Positions 26,801 to 37,910 of a stretch of DNA of 64,000 nt are shown here, piece after piece. The notes under the pieces are model-generated. The model made no database searches. It had not been told where the DNA came from and saw nothing but the letters and a program-made list of their open reading frames with translations. Position 1 is the first letter of the stretch; the number at the start of each line of letters is the position of its first letter. The DNA is from Adineta ricciae (taxonomy: Eukaryota > Rotifera > Eurotatoria > Adinetida > Adinetidae), in the NCBI GenBank assembly GCA_905250025.1, contig CAJNOJ010000071.1, positions 366,999 to 430,998 of the forward strand, given 5' to 3'. Both the position numbers and the translations under genes were made by a program.

Positions 26801-29656
26801 AGGTAAAGACAGTTTCTTACTCACGCTTACTAATGTACGAATGTAGTCAGTCGCTTGAAACAGTTCACATCGATTAATGACAGATGAAAGAAATGATATT
26901 ATTTACCTTTTTTCATTTCATGTATATAAACTATCTGATGTAAAGTGAAAATAATTTATGTAAGCATCGTTAAAGTAGCTGTCATCCATGAAAAAACCTA
27001 TTGATAACGACTAGCGAGAATAGATTCGACGGACGAGTCTATAAAATACTTTGTCTCTCACTTCTTTTGTCTCTTTTTCATCTTCTATGGCCCCTTCATA
27101 TTCTTCTCTGATTTTTCTCTTTCTTCTCTTGTTGTTCTTACTACTAGTTGCTCTTTATCGTTTGGACGAGCAAGAAAAGAGGAGAAACGAGACGAATATT
27201 AACGTACTGTCAACCAATAGAAGACAACCAGCTGATGTATAATCAAAAGCAATTGGTTGATTTTGTTTTATTTTTCTGTAGAATACATACAAAACAACGC
27301 AGTGTATGTACAACTATTAATGAAAAAAAAAAACTCAGATGATTAAGGCAGTAGGAGAGGAAAAGAAAAGGGGAAGAAAATGGGAGGTATGCGAATAAAT
27401 TTACTTATCCAAAATACACGCGAATGATTAGGAAAAATTTTATCCTTTCGCAATTATAATTGAGTATATTACGTGTTATAATATACCTAAATTCAAAGAT
27501 GACTCTGATCTCTTTTATGAAAATACTTGAGTAGCTCGTCTCTACTACGACCTTAGAGATATGATTGTTTTTGTTATCTGTAAATCGGCAATGCAGAAAC
27601 AACTATTTGGTGGACAAATGCTTGATACTCTGAACAAGTCTCCTATGCATGGTATATGCAGTGAACTTGTTCGAAAAGTTACTATCTTGGTTTTCCTTAA
27701 ATATACACGGTTCATCAAGAAAAATTCCTTCAACGCATGGTCAAGTTAGAGTGTTTTTCTACTTGTCATAGGTCAGCTTTGAGACTAAGAGAAAAAAACC
27801 GATCTTTGGGAGTAGTGCATTGGTCTTACACTGAACTTCGTTTGTTTCGCAACGAATTGAACTGCTTCGTGGGTTAGGATATCAAAATGTATAATCGATT
27901 CTACCATAAAATGAAAGTGGAAATTACGATTAGCTGTTCGAAAACTCGTCGAATATCCGATTAAATCTTTCACTTACTCCTGAACGCAGTGAGTATTTCG
28001 ATCATTCGTCCTAATTTAAAAACATCCGTTATGGTTTGCTTTATACATGTATATCATCTCTTTCTCCTAAATATATCTATGATGTATGTTTTATATGACC
28101 TAAGTGCCTTTTTTCCATTTGACACTTTACTTTTACTCGATTACTGTATAATAAAATCCAGTCTAGATATTCTAATGCAAAGTATATTTTTTTGTTTTTT
28201 TTTTCAAATTGAATCAATATGAGTGTTAGACGAAAGATGAGAGGATGTCGATGGCGACCGTATGTAAAACACCTGACAAAAACAAGCATCATTTCGAACT
28301 GAAGAAAAGGAAAAAAAATACGTCGAAACACATAGGGTTTATTTGTCTGTGCCGCTATTTACCAAATGAAAAGGGTGCACTTAAAGATAAAGGTATCATC
28401 AGCTGTTTCTTTCTTCTATATCTGTTCCCTATATCAATTATAATGATTATATTTCGATAGAAATAAATAATTAGAAAAAGTCGTTTTCATTAAGAAGAGT
28501 ACTCATCAAAGAAGCAAAACTAGGGAAATGGAAACGTTATTTTGGAACAAAATTCATGACACGATTATTGACTTTTTACTTACATTGATTGATGTCGACA
28601 AGTCGATCTTTTATTCTATTTCTCAGATCATAGATAGTAACGATGGCTGTTAAATGCTCTAGGTGTTGCATCAACGAATGTTTTCGAACTCCAGATGTAA
28701 CTGTCGTTAGGTTGTACCAAAAGGCAGAATAGAACGACTAACTGCTGATTGTGTTCTGCCACAGTGCAAAGAGCTTCTCTGTCTTTTTCGATGCCTTTAT
28801 ATTCCCAGCACCCAGCAACAACGAACCCCCTCCTTTTCCTTTTTTTTTCTTTCCCTCCCGCTCTCTCTCTTTTTCTACCCGGGCTGCTGTTTTAGCCGTC
28901 GATAAAAAAAAGAAAGAAAATATTTTTGCTTCGATATGTAACTTGGTTGTTTTCGTCTGTTTGCTTCTTTTTTCTCTCGTTTTTTCTTCTTAGTTATATG
29001 TGTATTTTTCTCTCCTCCGCTATGAAAAAAAAACATTTTTTTCTTGACACAACGTCCATAGGACTCTAGACCCACTCCTGACGAGAACGATTCGCGATTT
29101 AATCATGTTTGCTTTTTTATATTATTTCTCTTCGCATTTTTTGCTTTCTCCCGTCATCAATTGCATTATTACAGAAAAACATATGTTCGGTCATACATAT
29201 ATGAAAAACGAAGTAGCCAGTTTCCAACTTCTTCCTCTTCACTTGGACGCAAATAAGCAAAAAAATAACAAGCTATAAATATACATATATGGTTTTCTTT
29301 TCTCCCTCTTTCCTTCGTCTGATGACCATTAATAAATATCGAATTAATTCGACATTCTCTGACTCCATGATTGAATAGTGTTGCTTTTTTTTTACATAAA
29401 TCGTGATAAAAAGAAAAAAAATCGAGCGTCTCGTTTGCTTCTCTATTGCGTCGCTTCGGCGACGTTGTCTACAATAAAAATATCTTCATTTTGCGGTAAA
29501 TGATAGAAAAAGAAAAAAAAATCGAGCACACAGCTGCGCGCAACATATGTTTTTTTTTTCTTTCTTTATGTTTTCTTCACATACACTCACACTCAACCAT
29601 TAATTTCAGCATAGAGAGCAGCAAAAAAAGCACACAGTCATCCACATTTTGTCTCA
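23858..29656. other. Spacer between co-Smad B and the dynein fragment
   Basis: Copy B of the 5.7 kb spacer at 15,105-20,824. No gene found. Indels against copy A and broken counterparts of its open frames argue against coding. It contains the second copies of the CCTGAGA inverted repeat (24610-24649) and of the UNCG hairpin (29449-29464). Confidence 0.6.
29449..29464. other. UNCG-tetraloop hairpin downstream of co-Smad B
   Basis: CGTCGC-TTCG-GCGACG: same stem as at 20618-20633, with a UUCG loop instead of UCCG, so the only change preserves the tetraloop class. Confidence 0.35.
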
Positions 29657-31019
29657 TCAACTAGACGTAGTTGCTTGTTCTGGCTGGAGTTGTTGTAAAC
29701 GAGTGTCAATAAGACGTAATGGTTCGTTGATCAGAATTGATAACCAACATGGTGTTGAAGTTATCTCTCGTTGACCGTATTCAAAACCCCAACCGAATTT
29801 AAAACTAACTTGAATCGCACATAATTTTGTTGAGTCAAGGATTGTTTCGTAAGTTGCCAATGGATCATGAATAAGTTGAGCGAAAATTGAGGCGTTGAAA
29901 ATCGAATGAATTGATTGACGAGGTGGTAAATGATTAACTGTCGAATCATTCCAACCATTTAAACGATTGTACAACACCGATTGAACAAATACCGAACATG
30001 ACCAAGAACGATTTCGAATTGATACATCACCGTTCTCATGTTCGATCAATTCAATACCTGAGAAATAAACGAATCCAAGTAAATATATCTGAATAAATTA
30101 ATGAAATATTTGCCATACCTCGACCAATATTCGCTCGAACATGTTCTACACCTTTCTGTCGTTTAACATTTTCTAGCAATCCTAAACTAAATCGATTTGT
30201 GAAATTTCGATATGGTGAGGTATATCCATCGACAAAGATTCGCGGTGACGCTGCTCGAAATTGTTCGCCAACTTTATTACTATGTTCGTAGTAATTTATC
30301 GTGCACCATGAAGATAGAGTAGGTTGATTACTCCATTGTGGTGAATCTAAATTTATGTCATGAGATCTTCGTTTCCAAGAAAGTCTTGTTCGAAATAACT
30401 TACAAGGGTCAGGTGAATACATCGAAGGTGGTGGCGTCGGTGGTGCATTTTCGTTGTTAATTCTCGGTTCAATAATTGATGGCAGAACTACAATAGATTC
30501 AAGATAAAATTTTGAACCATTCGTTTTCGTTGGCTCTTACCTTGTGATGGTACCCGATCATAATGATAGGGATTGATACATACATGTTTTTGATTTCGAT
30601 TATGTCCCGAAGAAAATGGATATCGGCATTGAGGTGATGGAACTAATTCATGATAGTTCTGTAGATCAGCAAAACGCCATAAACGACAATAGACCACATG
30701 TGGAAATTCTTTTCGATAGACGATCTGTATACGTTTATCAACAGATGGTGGAATTGTTATACATGGACTTGGAGCATAAGGATTTAATAAAACTTTTGCT
30801 AAAGAATCAAGTACACCTATGATATGAAGAGAAGCAATTTTTGTGATTGTACGATAGAAGAGAATAAAACGCTTTACCGTCGGAATTTTTTAGTTTTTTA
30901 ATAAGAAAATCAACAGCACGTTGACTGTGATCGTTGTCTTCATGACCTTGTTTCCAATTGACAATTTTTGAACGTAGAACATGAAGATTGAAAGATTTTC
31001 GTTCATGATAATCATCCAT
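29657..31019 (-). CDS. SMAD4: SMAD4-like co-Smad, copy B
   Basis: Second copy of the co-Smad, with the same five exons and exon lengths (30878-31019, 30541-30816, 30404-30487, 30119-30346, 29657-30057) and 376 residues. Differences from copy A are scattered single residues, for instance DDYHE for DDYHD, SSGHNRN for SSGNNRN, VEHVRA for VELVRA, HENGDV for HANGDV and IFAQ for IFTQ. The zinc ligands, the hairpin Arg/Gln/Lys and the FKFGWG loop are all unchanged, so both copies look functional. They are either allelic versions of one gene or recent tandem paralogues. Confidence 0.85.
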
Positions 31020-31491
31020 ATTTGCTTGTTGTTTTCGACTAATCGGTAATACGTTACGTCTGTGGTATGTCAGAGCGATTGCGGAATTGCTTGGTTGCTA
31101 AACGATTATATACATTCTGATCATGTGAAAAGGAGAAAACAATTGTTTTCTTCTCCGTATAGCGAATCAATGTCTATTGCTTCCAACAGAGAAAGAGGAG
31201 AAGCGAAGAGAGAGAAAGACAAGTGTGTGAACGAACGAGACGAGTCGCAATTAATAATAATTATTCTGTTCGTTTGTCTGATAAATCGCTTCTTATTGAA
31301 AGAGGGAGCGGCACACTTATTTCCATACATCATCAAAGTAAAACAGCAACAACTTAACTCAGATATCGAACTACTTAAGGAAACAATTGAACGAACAAAA
31401 GTGACAAGTTCAAAAGACATCTGTTTTGCATAGTATCATGGATTTATTTTGTTTTGTTCAGCTAAAAAAATTGCATTCGAGAATACATCAT
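31020..31491. other. Conserved block upstream of co-Smad B
   Basis: Counterpart of 22,188-22,658. The plus-strand frame is again open (31,062-31,433, 123 codons) and so is the opposite strand (31,121-31,420). It carries the same 16-base palindrome at 31135-31150. After 31,491 the sequence is unique, with nothing recognised until the exon at 31,601-31,915. Confidence 0.4.
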
Positions 31492-31600
31492 ACAGGAGAA
31501 ATCCATTGGACTAGAAAATACAAAGAACAGACAATCACTATTTAATCGAGTTGCACAAAAAAAAGTACGAAGAAAAAAGGTTTTTGTCCTATGTTCTATA

Positions 31601-31915
31601 CTAAACTAGATGATGGTTGTGATGCTGAATATGGCGTAAATGTGGATTCGGACGTGTGTGTTCACTTAAATGTTCTTGATGTACCAAATCAAGAGGTGGT
31701 GCGCTTGGTTTTGGATGATGTAAATCCATACGTGGCGGTGGAATTTTAGGTGGCGGTTGAGTTGGACGTTTCATTTGTTCATTTCTCGCTTGATTGAATC
31801 CAACATCCAAAGTTTCCGTACTAGCCATCGGAGCATCACAAAAAACACTTCCCAAACGACGATTGCCATGTTCCGGTGTTGCTAATGGTGCTGGTCGACG
31901 AAGACGCTGACCGGT
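31601..31915 (-). CDS. Alternative last exon of the receptor: proline-rich tail
   Basis: An open exon of 105 codons preceded by a good acceptor (CTTAG at 31,916-31,920, minus sense). It encodes a Pro/His-rich intracellular-type sequence with PPPKIPPP and SAPPL motifs, possible SH3/WW ligands. Splicing from the GT after HNE (exon end 32,247) keeps phase 0 and replaces the last nine residues of the short form. It could instead be the last exon of another gene, but no other upstream exon is seen. Confidence 0.5.
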   Translation of the reverse strand, partial: TGQRLRRPAPLATPEHGNRRLGSVFCDAPMASTETLDVGFNQARNEQMKRPTQPPPKIPPPRMDLHHPKPSAPPLDLVHQEHLSEHTRPNPHLRHIQHHNHHLV

Positions 31916-34884
31916 CTAAGTAGATTCATAGAAAAGAAATTCATATGATCTAATCTATGAAGTAACACAGCGAAAAAGCAAAGCAGGGTGGAAAGCATTT
32001 GATTGAATAGAGCTTTATTAAATTAATGCAACAAAACAAAAGGAATAGTAAATCAATCTCAAACACAACATTGAATTAGACGACTAGAATAATTATTCGA
32101 ATGTTAACAAGACAAATAACAATGACTATATTACAGAACAAATATCATTCAATGTGTAAGGTAAGAAAAGCGGTGAAAGAAAACAAAAGCAAGCATAAAT
32201 TAAAGCAAGGATAAGAAGCTTAGCTATCATATTCATAATAGAATACCTCGTTATGATCTCGAATTGGTTGCGATAATCTGTGATCTTCGAAAAGCTTTCG
32301 TCGATCGTCGAAAGATTTCGGTTCAAGATAAGGATTAGTTCCTAGATCTAAATGAATTGATTGTTGATGTTGTTCCTTTATTTCTTCGTAGAAATCATCG
32401 AGATTCGTACTTGTCGCATGAGAATGTCCTTGTTGTTTGATGAGAGATTCGCGATCGGACAGACCATCATGGATTCCTGATGAAGTATTCACTCGATGAT
32501 TGCTGGGTAATGATGGAATTATCGTTGATGATGATAATAAATGCGGATGTTCAATTTGAATAGGTTTTTGCGGATGATGATAATCAGTCGACGAAGCATT
32601 CAAATGTTGACGATGATCATCATCACTTTTCAAATATTTCATCGATGCAGCACGGCGACGTCTGAAAAATTATTATCCACGGAGATGAACAGAATGTTAG
32701 TTTATAAAAACAATTCAACTAACTTTGACACTCGAACAATGATCAGAACGATGACAATGAGTGCAACAACAGAAACAAGGCCGATTAAACCTCCAATAAC
32801 AATTCCTAGAAGAATATTATTTCAATAAATCACAGAGTTTAACCTCCAAGGATAGTAATTGTTATTATACAACATGTAAATGAACTCAATCGTATGTACT
32901 CACACGTTTCTCACGAAGAAATTAATGAAAAAAAAAAGTTCGATAGTTTGATCTTTTCTTCAGCTTTGTCCTACGCACTCTGTCTGTCAAGGTCATCCAT
33001 TAAATAAATGTGTGACGTAAGACTCGTAATCACCATTCAACATCAAAAGGCACAATGATGTTAATTCGCTCGTTACTTAAAGCTCTTTATTCTCTCGATG
33101 TCGAAATAAAATTTCCGTCGCGACAGGCTCATTGTTAAATTAACGTTCGACACGGAAGTTTATCCGTGTTCTAGGAGGAAAACGAGAGCAACAAAGCAAT
33201 ATTATATTTCCTCGGAAAGATTCATCAATCAGGATGATTGATTAGAACAGTCTTCATACAAAAAATATTTATTTTGCGTTCTGTTTAATTTCCATAGAAA
33301 CTCTCGTCTTCCCTATGTAAATACTATTTCATAAGGACTATTTACAGTTATTTTATGGTCTTTGAAGAGTTATTAAATAAGTAATATACGATTTTTCTCT
33401 TTTCATAACTTACCCCATTCGCGTTTCACCAATAGGTTTTGTCGGCGACCCTGATCATTTGTTTTTCTATCAGCTTCAAGAACCAACGGTGCATATTCTG
33501 AGATGCGAGAATCGACTAGAATAAATTAGCATACGCGTTAATGGTCTGTACGTGTTGATCATCATTCATCAACATTGACGTGATAGTCATAGAACATTTG
33601 TCTCAATTTAGCAGACAAAGAAGAAGGAGAAGTGTGTATGAAGGAGTTTTACCTTGAAAATAAAGTAAAAAATTGCCACCACCGACATGGTTTGTTTTCA
33701 ATTCAATTTCAAGAATTTCATTTCTCTGCTGACTAGTGATATTTGTATCGAGTAATTCATTTTTTGCTAATGTTCGTTGAATGTTTGGTTCATTGTTTAG
33801 TAGACGAATGTTTAATTCATGATAATATTCAATCGATTTCTCAAGCATAAATAAACGCAGACGCGATTCGCGTGTAATGTGTATTTGTTTTTTACATGAT
33901 AAATATTTTCCTACTGGATGAGGATAATTGGGAGAATGAAGAAGACCATGGTTGACTGTTATTCGTTCGAATGAACCATCTGAACAAATATCAATTCGAG
34001 GAAGATCTTCGGTTATACCTTCGCCTATAAAACACACGAGAGAAAACTGAAAAAGAATTGTTCTTCTCTCATCATTACCTGGTATACATGAATATTCGAC
34101 TAATGAAAAATTCGACATTTCTCCATATTGACATCCTTTTAATCTCGGTCGATCATAGGATTTGATTTCACAAAAATCTCCAATGCCACGATTCAATTGG
34201 CTGCTGCATACACTTCGATAAGCGTCAGGTACATAATGATTACAGAGCCAATACGTATCTTTGTTACATTTGAAACGTTGTTGATTTTCATCGGCTTGTT
34301 GCTTAATACTAATGCCAACCAATGCTAATGTTATGTGTAAACGATAAAATCTTTGACAGGATAATTTAATATCAATGGCATTCGGTCGTCGAAGAGATGA
34401 TTCACAGAGAAAGTCTTTTTGTTCATGTATGACAGGTAAACAACGATATTTAGTAAAAAATCGTACGGTTGAACCGCATGTCGAATTAATATGAAAACGA
34501 AAATGTCGTATTTCTACACTACATACTTGTTTCTGATTACATGCAAATAAGAGAGTATTTTTATTATGTATACTACATAAACTTTTGCCTGAACATTTCC
34601 CATCAATAGTCGATTCATAGACGACATCTTCGATGTCAATGACATATCCTGGCAGACATGATGGTAGCTTTTGTGAGATTTCAACGGTTGAGTCCAAAGC
34701 AGTCGGATCTGTACAAAACCATGGCGTTGGATTTGGATGATAAGCAAATGAGACTAGAATATCCAATTGAAATTTTGTAGGATTTCATTCAAGGATTCTT
34801 ACTTGGAGATAATAGAAGCAAAACTATTTGAATGTACATTCGACCTTGATGAGGATCGACACAGTGGGGAAATAAAAAACTCAT
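31601..34884 (-). CDS. Type I membrane receptor: two SUEL-like lectin domains, CUB, TM, long cytoplasmic tail
   Basis: Exons 34803-34884, 34079-34753, 33653-34024, 33414-33515, 32724-32805 and 32220-32661 give 584 residues ending at TAA 32220-32222. Alternatively a GT at 32,246 splices in frame to 31601-31915, giving 680 residues. A hydrophobic leader (MYIQIVLLLLS) precedes the mature start. Residues about 40-135 resemble a SUEL/L-rhamnose-binding lectin domain (spaced Cys, CNQKQVCSV, final YRC). Residues about 140-250 form a second such domain ending LVEYSCIPG. Residues about 260-375 are CUB-like (LLHSPNYPHPVGKY). A membrane helix lies at about 412-438 (GLIGLVSVVALIVIVLIIV), followed by a basic stop-transfer (KRRR) and a His/Ser-rich tail. 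Two SUEL domains plus one TM recall EVA1C, but the CUB domain and long tail differ, so no symbol is given. Ligand unknown. Confidence 0.75.
32014..32019 (-). terminator. AATAAA polyadenylation signal for the short receptor form
   Basis: AATAAA in minus sense, about 200 bases beyond the TAA at 32,220. It lies inside the 331-base intron that the long form would remove, so transcript end choice could select the tail. Confidence 0.5.
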
Positions 34885-35162
34885 TCGGGATGGATGTGAA
34901 GAAAAGAGAAGAGAACGCGCAGAGCACAGACAAAAATGAGTGAGCGATTTTAATTCGACAATGAATCAACCAATCGAAATCATTTGTTTTGAATTAGATT
35001 CTGAAATAAAAATAAAAATAATCAATGAAATATTTTTTCAATAAATTAACATTTTGTTATTTTTTATCCATTATGATTTATTCTTCTGGTTTTTGTCACC
35101 ATGGTACAAACATTATCAATGGTGATTTTCATTGCGATTAGCTTTGTTCTTGTTCATTCGAA
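34885..35162. promoter_or_regulatory. Divergent promoter region, receptor / CFAP99
   Basis: A 278-base AT-rich gap between the receptor ATG (minus) and the CFAP99 ATG (plus). Both promoters or 5' ends must lie here. No specific element recognised. Confidence 0.45.
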
Positions 35163-37628
35163 ATGAATAGAAACGCTAATACCTATAGTGAACTTTTCTA
35201 TCACTGCGTCCAAGTATTGAACGAATATACAGAAAATGTTTCGGAGGAAGTTTTCTTAGAGAATTACTTCCGAGAAAATCAAGTATTAAATTTCCTTGGA
35301 AACGCGTTCGATTCGAAGTCGAAGATGGTTTTTTTCGTGTTTAGGTTCCAAATGAAGCGTTTGTATCAACTATTTTATTCGATTGTATGCGTCATTCGAC
35401 ATTATTAAAAACAGTTATCGACATTTTTTACGCGACTGATGGTGTAAACGTACGAAAATCAGAGAAAAATATCTATAAAGGTTAGATAGATCGTGTTATT
35501 GCGAAAGATAAACCGTCAATATGTTTAGTGATCGCTTATTTGATCTTTTTCCAACTTGATACAATTCAAATGAAATTATTTCGTGGTTTTGTCAATTCGA
35601 TTCATCTAAATCGAATACATCAGGTAAGATTTGCCTTTTAGTCAAAGTCAAACTATGGTTTGTTTAGTTTTTAAAATTTCTAATCAATGAAAAACATCTC
35701 GAAGCGGTCGAAAGACAATGCATGAAAGTTTATGACGAAGAATATATGAATGGCAAAGTTTCAGGAGTGATAAAAACGTATGTTGTCAACGATTTAGTTT
35801 TGATTCCAAGAATCAACTTCAACATTTAGATATTTACCTGATTTGCGCGCCATCCTACTTGATCTTTCCGATGCTGTCGATGGACACATAGCTCCACGTC
35901 AAGTGCCTGATCCAACGAAAACGAAACCGTTCAATTTAACTGCACCAAAACCTCGAACTGTGCCTGTACCGAAAATAGTATGTTTTCTCGTTGTTGCTTT
36001 GACTTTTCTAAGTCTGCTTATGTAGGTACCACAAATGGAAAAATCTCGTCCCGTACCGAAAACGACGTATGGACCATCTCGCGAAGAATTAGAATTGGAG
36101 AAGATTCGAGAGGAAAACTACCGACGAAGTTTACAAAAACTTGATCAAACACGCGCATTGAGTGCCAATTTTATGCAAACAGAAAAATCAGCTAAAACTC
36201 AATCAAAGTTAAACAAAATAACGGAAGAACGAGATAACGAACTTCAATTTGAACATTTTCGTGCGAATTCACCACCTAAATCTCAAGTACAGTGTTCTTC
36301 TCTCATTCGATTTATTTCTTCTCTTCATTTCAGACCAACAAAATCCCCGTTAAACTGAATGTTGCCACCGTTTTAAAAGAAAGTCAACTGTATAAAAAAC
36401 AAGAAGATGATGTTCGCCGGCGTTTACTTGATTTCGAAGCGGGAGGCAAAGATGCAACGGAATTTCTTCAATGGCAACAAGCAATGCAAAAACAAGACTA
36501 TGACGAACAAATGAATGCTATTGAACGAAAAAGATTAGAGGGAAAGATGAGTTATGAAGAAGCGATTTTAGCACGACAACGATTAGTTGAGGAGAACCGA
36601 CGTTTAGCGGAAGAATTGAAACGTGAAACACGAGAAATTGTCGAAGAACATGTCAAAGACAAAGTTAAAGAAGAACAAAGAATGAAGTAAGTCGAAACAG
36701 AATTGATCATGATTGGAACGATTTCCAACTTTCATAGACAACTGATTGATGAAGTTGTTGCCGGACGAGAAAATGCTAAACTTGCTCAACAGAAACTTCA
36801 ACAGTACAAAGCGGATTTTGTTAAACAATATAAAGAAGACACGAAACAGATGATGAAACAAGCACTCGAAGAAGTCAAGAAAATAATCGCAGAAACTTAC
36901 ATCAATTCCATTCTTTTCTTCTCTTTCCTAGGCCGAAGCGGAAATGCGGCAACGTGCTGAATTAATTCAACAAATTCGTGCACTCGAATCAGTGCCTATT
37001 GATCGATGGAAACCGGTTGATTTAACAACAGTTGCTGGACACGGTGTACATGATGAAATGTCTATAGCAGAACTCCGAGAACGTCTGGAATTAGTCAAAC
37101 TCGAACGGGAGAAAGAACGTGAAAGCCGACGCGATCAAATTGTTAAAGATAAACAAGTAAAAGAACAAATGATCACAACATCCGTTCAAAATATAGTGAA
37201 ATACCGAAATGAATTGAGTGCTCAAGCTGCAAAGAAGTAACTATTCAACGATATTACGAGTTTTACAATGGAATCACTCGGTGTTTTTCTTTTCATTCAC
37301 TAGAAAACACCGGCAAGTGAGTGCACCGTCTCGAGCCGAGCAAAATCCTGAGTTAGAACAACTGAAACAAGATATTGAAAATAAAAAACACCATCGTCTA
37401 TCCAAACAACAACAGACGCGTGACACTCTTGCTTCACTCAATGTAAGATCGGTACCATCGACCGGGCGTGCTGCAACTTTCGTATGTTTCCTCTTCGTTT
37501 TGTATTCCAACACTATCTCTTCTTGTTCCTTGTTTTAGCGAGCAAATCCAGAATGGAATCGTTTTGATCAACTAGAAAAATCGTACAATAAAACACAAAA
37601 ACGTCTTGCTCCTTCGCTCATTGCCTAA
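35163..37628 (+). CDS. CFAP99: CFAP99 (cilia- and flagella-associated protein 99)
   Basis: Eleven exons (35163-35282, 35345-35480, 35529-35623, 35668-35777, 35830-35977, 36026-36286, 36334-36686, 36738-36873, 36932-37236, 37304-37481, 37539-37628) give 643 residues, and all phases agree. The N-terminal 250 residues are helical and globular (HCVQVLNEYTENVSEEVF, VIAYLIFFQLD). A proline-rich PFNLTAPKPRTVPVPK segment follows, and the rest is long charged coiled coil. I recognise the family from this order and from phrases such as LARQRLVEENRR and DEMSIAELRERL. It is an axonemal protein of motile cilia; its exact function is little known. Exon 8 uses a weak GTCAAG donor, chosen because it restores phase and the family sequence. 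Confidence 0.82.
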
Positions 37629-37763
37629 TAAACTTCCTTCTTTTTCTTGTAATTCAATGTTAACAAATATATTTTTTCTAACGTAAACTATATCGATGAA
37701 TGCATATGTGTTATTTTGTTCTGTTCTGTTCTTGCAAGTATGAAGAAAAAAAATATCGACTAC

Positions 37764-37837
37764 CACCTCTGGTGGGGATCGAACCCACGATCTTTGGATT
37801 AGAAGTCCAACGCGTTAATCCGCTTCGCCACAGAGGC
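37764..37837 (-). tRNA. tRNA-Arg (anticodon UCU)
   Basis: Minus strand. The acceptor stem is GCCTCTG/CAGAGGT (first pair G-U), with a D arm GGCGAAGCGGATTAACGC, anticodon stem-loop TTGGACTTCTAATCCAA, and a T arm with GGTTCGATCC. Anticodon TCT is at 37801-37803 (AGA on the plus strand). No intron. It lies between the ends of CFAP99 and the tubulin gene. Confidence 0.95.
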
Positions 37838-37910
37838 TTCGAGAAAGCTTTCACAAATGTTCGTTGTAAACATAAATTTTTTTTCTTCAAAGGTTCATCA
37901 CTGAAACTAC

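Larger units (their letters stand above)
22664..31491. repeat. Copy B of the directly repeated ~8.8 kb block
   Basis: Counterpart of 13,911-22,658, in the same order and orientation: truncated dynein 5' end, spacer, co-Smad, conserved upstream block. Unique sequence leading to the receptor gene begins right after 31,491. Confidence 0.95.

Noticed and set aside
33150-33169. ACACGGA/TCCGTGT hairpin in a receptor intron
   Set aside because: A single 7 bp stem without a second copy to test conservation and no known snoRNA boxes seen.
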